This document shows, in pieces, positions 6,471-8,734 of a stretch of DNA of 8,734 nucleotides; the stretch's first letter is position 1; every line of letters starts with the position of its first letter. Location of the stretch: assembly GCA_964390695.1 (NCBI GenBank), contig CAYMKI010000131.1, positions 1 through 8,734 on the forward strand, written 5' to 3'. This DNA is from CAWACC01 sp964390695. Its GTDB lineage: Bacteria > Chlamydiota > Chlamydiia > Chlamydiales > Parachlamydiaceae. The position numbers were made by a program, and so were the translations under genes. Below the pieces are notes generated by a model. That model saw nothing but the letters and a program-made list of their open reading frames with translations. It did not search any database and was not told where the DNA came from.

Positions 6471-6542
6471 ATGCCCGAATATTTGTTGCTATTTATTTTA
6501 TTACAACCTATAATTTCCCTAACAATTCCCGCTAAAAAATAA
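6471..6542 (+). CDS. Possible 23-residue hydrophobic peptide
   Basis: An ATG at 6471 has a good ribosome binding site, AAGGAG (6459-6464), with a 6-base spacer. The frame gives MPEYLLLFILLQPIISLTIP followed by AKK and a TAA. Residues 4-19 form one hydrophobic segment with a basic end, like a small membrane peptide. It ends 2 bases before an inverted repeat. The upstream pattern (AAGGAG, short spacer, ATG) resembles that of the next gene (AAAGGAG). It could be a true microprotein, the stump of a gene interrupted by the repeat, or chance. Confidence 0.35.
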   Translation: MPEYLLLFILLQPIISLTIPAKK

Positions 6543-6544
6543 AT

Positions 6545-6610
6545 AAAACAGGATAAGCTGTATAATCAGGATGATAAAATTTATCCTATATATCCTGCTC
6601 ATCCTGTTTT
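6545..6610. repeat. 66-bp CAGGAT inverted repeat
   Basis: Arms at 6545-6572 and 6583-6610 are inverted copies with 22 of 28 positions matching, around a 10-base centre. The outer 10 bases (AAAACAGGAT / ATCCTGTTTT) and the inner AGGAT / ATCCT are perfect. The CAGGAT theme recurs along the arms. AACAGGAT-type repeats of this kind are dispersed in several environmental bacterial lineages (from memory). The right arm ends in TTTTT, so plus-strand RNA could form a weak terminator-like structure. Confidence 0.7.
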
Positions 6611-6721
6611 TAATGTTTAAGCTCTTTTGTAAAGCATGTTATTTTTCCAGCGGGAACTGTTGAAATTTTAAAGCCTGAAGCTACGTAAAATCAAAGATAA
6701 TTATTATCAAAGGAGTCCATC

Positions 6722-7723
6722 ATGGATTGCTCAGATCCAACAAGAATCCCCCTCCATCAACCAAACAATATTCCTTCTCCAAATCATACAGATAGTCTCG
6801 TTACAAATCTTGTTGGCGTTATCTCAGGTCTGGCTCTCGGAAAACTCGCAGCGCTAGGAGCTTTCTTTTTAACCCCCATACTATTGCCGGGTATTAGCCT
6901 GGGAGCGTGGATAGGGGTCACCGTATTAGCTACGGGCGTATGTGCAATAGGAGCCTTCTTCCTCGCCAAAAAAGTCGCCACCTATATCATCCGAGCCACC
7001 TCTGTTCCCTCAACCGCAAATCATCCAAAGCCCATGTCCTCGCCATCCACAAAACCCTCGCATACTCAAAATATCGATTACAATAAGAATAAGCCCTCTT
7101 CTTTCCCATCGACCTCAGCGGTTGCACCCAAAGCCTCACCTACCTCCTCTGCACCTATTTCTCAATCTAAATCCAGCATATATGATCAATTTAAGGACTC
7201 TTTAAATCAGCTAGAAGCAAATATCAAAGCCCTTCCAGAAAACTATTCCGAATCGATATACACTGATTTGAGCAACATGCTCCAACAAATAGAACAATTG
7301 CACAATGCAGGCGTACTTAACAGAAAAGAGGCCGGGTTAATACGGTTAAAAATACGATCTCTCGAAACCTCGTTAAAATTTAACGGTTTGCGACATGAGA
7401 AAATCCTGTTAGAAAACGCAAGCAATGCGCTCAATCAGCTTTTGCAATTCTCAAATAAAGTTGCAGAAGAATATCCTAAAATTCACGCGATCATTACATC
7501 TCGCAATATAGAAGCGAAATGCAGAGAAGCTACTTTCAAGCTTCATGAAGCCATAGAAGCAACTAAACAAGCCAAGGTCACTGAAAATCCAACCCTTTTG
7601 CAGATTAAAGCTCAATTAGATAGTTTAGAGGATAAACTCAAAAAAGAAATCCAATTCACTATAGATGCTTATCTTCAAATAGTTAACCTATCCGAGCAAA
7701 TAGGATCCGCCATTGAACAATAA
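6722..7723 (+). CDS. Putative inclusion membrane (Inc-like) protein
   Basis: I do not recognise a named family for this 333-residue protein, but its architecture is that of chlamydial Inc proteins. A polar N-terminus (1-27) is followed by two adjacent hydrophobic segments (about 29-56 and 59-90) separated only by a short Pro/Gly turn (LLPGISLG, 54-61). This is the bilobed domain that inserts Incs into the inclusion membrane. Then comes a Ser/Pro/Thr-rich linker (about 93-152), and a long charged helical region (153-330) with coiled-coil character and no cysteines except C267. Incs are exported by type III secretion without a cleavable signal, and their C-terminal part faces the host cytosol. 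The start has AAAGGAG (6709-6715) 6 bases upstream. Neighbouring inverted repeats suggest an accessory locus. It could instead be an ordinary two-helix membrane protein. Confidence 0.7.
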   Translation: MDCSDPTRIPLHQPNNIPSPNHTDSLVTNLVGVISGLALGKLAALGAFFLTPILLPGISLGAWIGVTVLATGVCAIGAFFLAKKVATYIIRATSVPSTANHPKPMSSPSTKPSHTQNIDYNKNKPSSFPSTSAVAPKASPTSSAPISQSKSSIYDQFKDSLNQLEANIKALPENYSESIYTDLSNMLQQIEQLHNAGVLNRKEAGLIRLKIRSLETSLKFNGLRHEKILLENASNALNQLLQFSNKVAEEYPKIHAIITSRNIEAKCREATFKLHEAIEATKQAKVTENPTLLQIKAQLDSLEDKLKKEIQFTIDAYLQIVNLSEQIGSAIEQ

Positions 7724-7786
7724 TTGCAGGAATTAATAACCTGATAAGACTAACTTACAATTTCGTCCGACGTGAGTCCCGATAGT

Positions 7787-7879
7787 GGCGACAGACATCA
7801 CAGACCTGATGATGCAATCTGCCGCCGTATTCACGGCTTCAATTCTAGAACCATACCCTCCCCAGGCTTACGCCTGGGG
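7787..7879. repeat. Composite palindromic repeat array
   Basis: Several stems follow one another. GGCGACAGA (7787-7795) pairs with TCTGCCGCC (7818-7826) with one mismatch. Inside it CATCA (7796-7800) pairs with TGATG (7807-7811). GCCGT (7824-7828) pairs with ACGGC (7833-7837). Finally CCCCAGGC (7860-7867) pairs perfectly with GCCTGGGG (7872-7879) around a TTAC loop. The dense, ordered stems in a non-coding stretch look like a dispersed repeat or structured RNA rather than chance. The CCCCAGGC unit followed by GGCTAC resembles palindromes I know from planctomycete-type genomes. Confidence 0.65.
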
Positions 7880-7891
7880 CTACATGCTTCT

Positions 7892-7910
7892 GCCGCTTTC
7901 GCGGCTTTTT
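7892..7910 (+). terminator. Rho-independent terminator-like hairpin
   Basis: GCCGC (7892-7896) and GCGGC (7901-7905) form a 5-bp GC stem with a TTTC loop, followed directly by TTTTT (7906-7910). It lies 169 bases after the Inc-like gene on the same strand and could end its transcript. The stem is short and is part of the composite repeat, so the function is uncertain. Confidence 0.5.
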
Positions 7911-7950
7911 AGTTGGTAATTTCTTTAATTACAAATAGTTTATTTTAATA

Positions 7951-8115
7951 AACTCACCTTACGCAATTAAGGGATAGATGAGCAAATGAGAGGTTTTGAT
8001 TGCGGAAAAAGACAAAAAGCGCAGTCATATTGAGAAAAATATGGCGAGCATTTTTGACTTTTTTCCGAAATCAAAAAATCCATATGATCGCTATCCCTTT
8101 TGCATAAGGTGAGTT
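7951..8115. mobile_element. 165-bp imperfect palindrome, MITE-like
   Basis: The ends (7951-7977 and 8091-8115) are inverted copies: AACTCACCTTA, one mismatch, GCAA, a 2-base gap, then AAGGGATAG. Pairing continues inward through TTTTGATT/CGGAAAAA and CAAAAA blocks to a central CATATT...AATATG hairpin (about 8026-8043). The whole unit is one long imperfect palindrome with no reading frame. AATA borders both sides (7947-7950 and 8116-8119), a possible target-site duplication. This is the form of a non-autonomous transposable element. I cannot name the parent insertion sequence. Confidence 0.65.
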
Positions 8116-8146
8116 AATAAAGTATAGACTCGATTCCATTCGATCC

Positions 8147-8175
8147 TTGTCAAAAAACGAAATTTGAAGTATAAT
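8147..8175 (+). promoter_or_regulatory. Sigma70/sigma66-type promoter of the SprT-like gene
   Basis: TTGTCA (8147-8152) and a perfect TATAAT (8170-8175) are separated by 17 bases, the optimal arrangement. Transcription would start near 8182, giving a leader of about 36 bases. It lies 31 bp to the right of the MITE-like element. Confidence 0.75.
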
Positions 8176-8217
8176 AATTATCGTTCAATACTTAGATTTT
8201 AATCCCAAAACATAATT

Positions 8218-8734
8218 ATGAAAAGCCAGACGTTGCAGCAAAATTTAGAAAATATTGTAGGCAAAAAATTTCAATTGAAAATCAACGATAACCGCTCCAC
8301 CATGCTTAGCGTGAAATGGGAGCCGGACTGTACACGCATATCTCTTCATCGCATGTTTTTGGATGCTCCCAGGAATATCATGGAAGAGCTAGCCTGTTAC
8401 CTGAAGCAAGACAACCCGCACTTATCCAAGAACATCAAAGCCTTCATCGAAGACAACATCAAAAAATTAGATTACAGCCATACCCTAAACCCCAAACAGC
8501 TATATCAGCAAGGGAATACCTACAATCTGAAACGCATTTACGACGCCCTCAACCACGAATATTTTGACGGTGAACTGCACTTGCATATCACCTGGTTCGG
8601 TAAACCGATGCAACGCAACCGCAGCCGCATTACCTTTGGATTGTACCACGATCCTCTCAAACTCATCAAAATCCACCGTTTGCTCGACAGCCCCACCATC
8701 CGCATTCCGGCGATGATGTACCTGTTCCACCGGC
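8218..8734 (+). CDS. SprT-like metallopeptidase-fold protein (partial, C-terminus outside window)
   Basis: The first 172 codons are present; the frame is open to the window edge. Residues 103-127 (NLKRIYDALNHEYFDGEL... then ITWFGK) match the SprT pattern of a helix ending in N-x-x-YF-x-G-x-L followed by a beta strand. RSRITFGLY (135-143) and LIKIHRLLDSP (149-159) continue the fold. In SprT-like proteins the zinc-binding HExxH helix follows. The hydrophobic run MMYLF (166-170) leads into H171, but the next codon is CGG (Arg) rather than Glu. Either the catalytic glutamate is lost or the true motif lies past the edge. The N-terminal 100 residues have no recognised domain, though I recall similar chlamydial proteins of unknown function. 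There is no clear Shine-Dalgarno before ATG 8218; the start is chosen because the frame is open from there and a strong promoter lies 43 bases upstream. Confidence 0.75.
   Translation, partial: MKSQTLQQNLENIVGKKFQLKINDNRSTMLSVKWEPDCTRISLHRMFLDAPRNIMEELACYLKQDNPHLSKNIKAFIEDNIKKLDYSHTLNPKQLYQQGNTYNLKRIYDALNHEYFDGELHLHITWFGKPMQRNRSRITFGLYHDPLKLIKIHRLLDSPTIRIPAMMYLFHR

Larger units (their letters stand above)
6348..6721 (+). other. 374-bp intergenic region
   Basis: This gap between the acetyltransferase and the Inc-like gene holds a GC-rich hairpin (6354-6372), a C- and A-rich stretch with no recognised feature (6373-6458), a possible 23-codon ORF (6471-6542), an inverted repeat (6545-6610) and an AT-rich leader to the next gene. 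A TTGAAA at 6660-6665 and TAAAAT at 6686-6691 are spaced 20 bases apart, too far for a confident promoter. The segment 6641-6663 resembles 85-106 (see findings). Confidence 0.6.
7724..8217. other. 494-bp palindrome-rich intergenic region
   Basis: The gap holds, in order, a short CAGG/CCTG pair just after the Inc-like gene, a composite hairpin array (7787-7879), a terminator-like hairpin (7892-7910), an AT-rich spacer, a 165-bp imperfect palindrome (7951-8115) and a promoter (8147-8175) for the SprT-like gene. I see no protein-coding or tRNA-like sequence in it. Confidence 0.7.

Noticed and set aside
7724..8217. A tRNA or known riboswitch in the structured intergenic region
   Set aside because: No cloverleaf, T-loop motif (GGTTCRANYCC) or riboswitch core I recognise is present; the stems are simple palindromes.
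8316..8567. An 83-codon plus-strand ORF in another frame
   Set aside because: It overlaps the SprT-like frame, which has a strong promoter and recognisable fold features; the alternative product is low-complexity and unlike any family.

Overview
This window most likely comes from an amoeba-associated (environmental) member of the Chlamydiota. Three things point there. A peptide chain release factor 2 gene (prfB) is followed directly by a GNAT acetyltransferase gene, an order I remember from Chlamydia (CT459/CT458). A tandem pair of F-box-like proteins recalls the large ubiquitin-related effector families of Protochlamydia-type symbionts. A protein with a bilobed hydrophobic segment has the architecture of chlamydial inclusion membrane (Inc) proteins. 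No rRNA or other taxonomic marker is present, so the assignment is an inference.

Layout. On the minus strand, 48-1556 encodes a DUF2851-family protein. Upstream of it, also on the minus strand, are two paralogous F-box-like proteins at 1823-3112 and 3161-4498. They lie 48 bp apart and are probably co-transcribed, with the 4498 end first. A short AT-rich divergent region (4499-4716) separates them from the plus-strand pair prfB (4717-5812, with a programmed +1 frameshift) and a GNAT acetyltransferase (5820-6347). After a 374-bp gap with two inverted repeats and a possible 23-codon micro-ORF comes the Inc-like protein (6722-7723). A 494-bp gap rich in palindromes precedes a clear promoter (TTGTCA-N17-TATAAT) and the first 172 codons of a SprT-like gene that runs off the window (8218-8734).

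How it fits together. prfB and the acetyltransferase are conserved housekeeping genes. The F-box-like pair and the Inc-like protein look like host-interaction genes: the former could recruit amoebal SKP1/cullin ubiquitin ligase, the latter could sit in the inclusion membrane. Neither role is shown by the sequence alone.

The second theme is repeats. Most longer intergenic gaps hold an inverted repeat of a different type: a GC-rich palindrome overlapping the DUF2851 stop codon, a 105-bp CACAGAG-rich inverted repeat, a GC hairpin after the acetyltransferase gene, a 66-bp CAGGAT inverted repeat, a composite hairpin array ending in a terminator-like stem, and a 165-bp MITE-like palindrome. This is unusual for the compact genomes of pathogenic Chlamydia but plausible for larger environmental chlamydial genomes.
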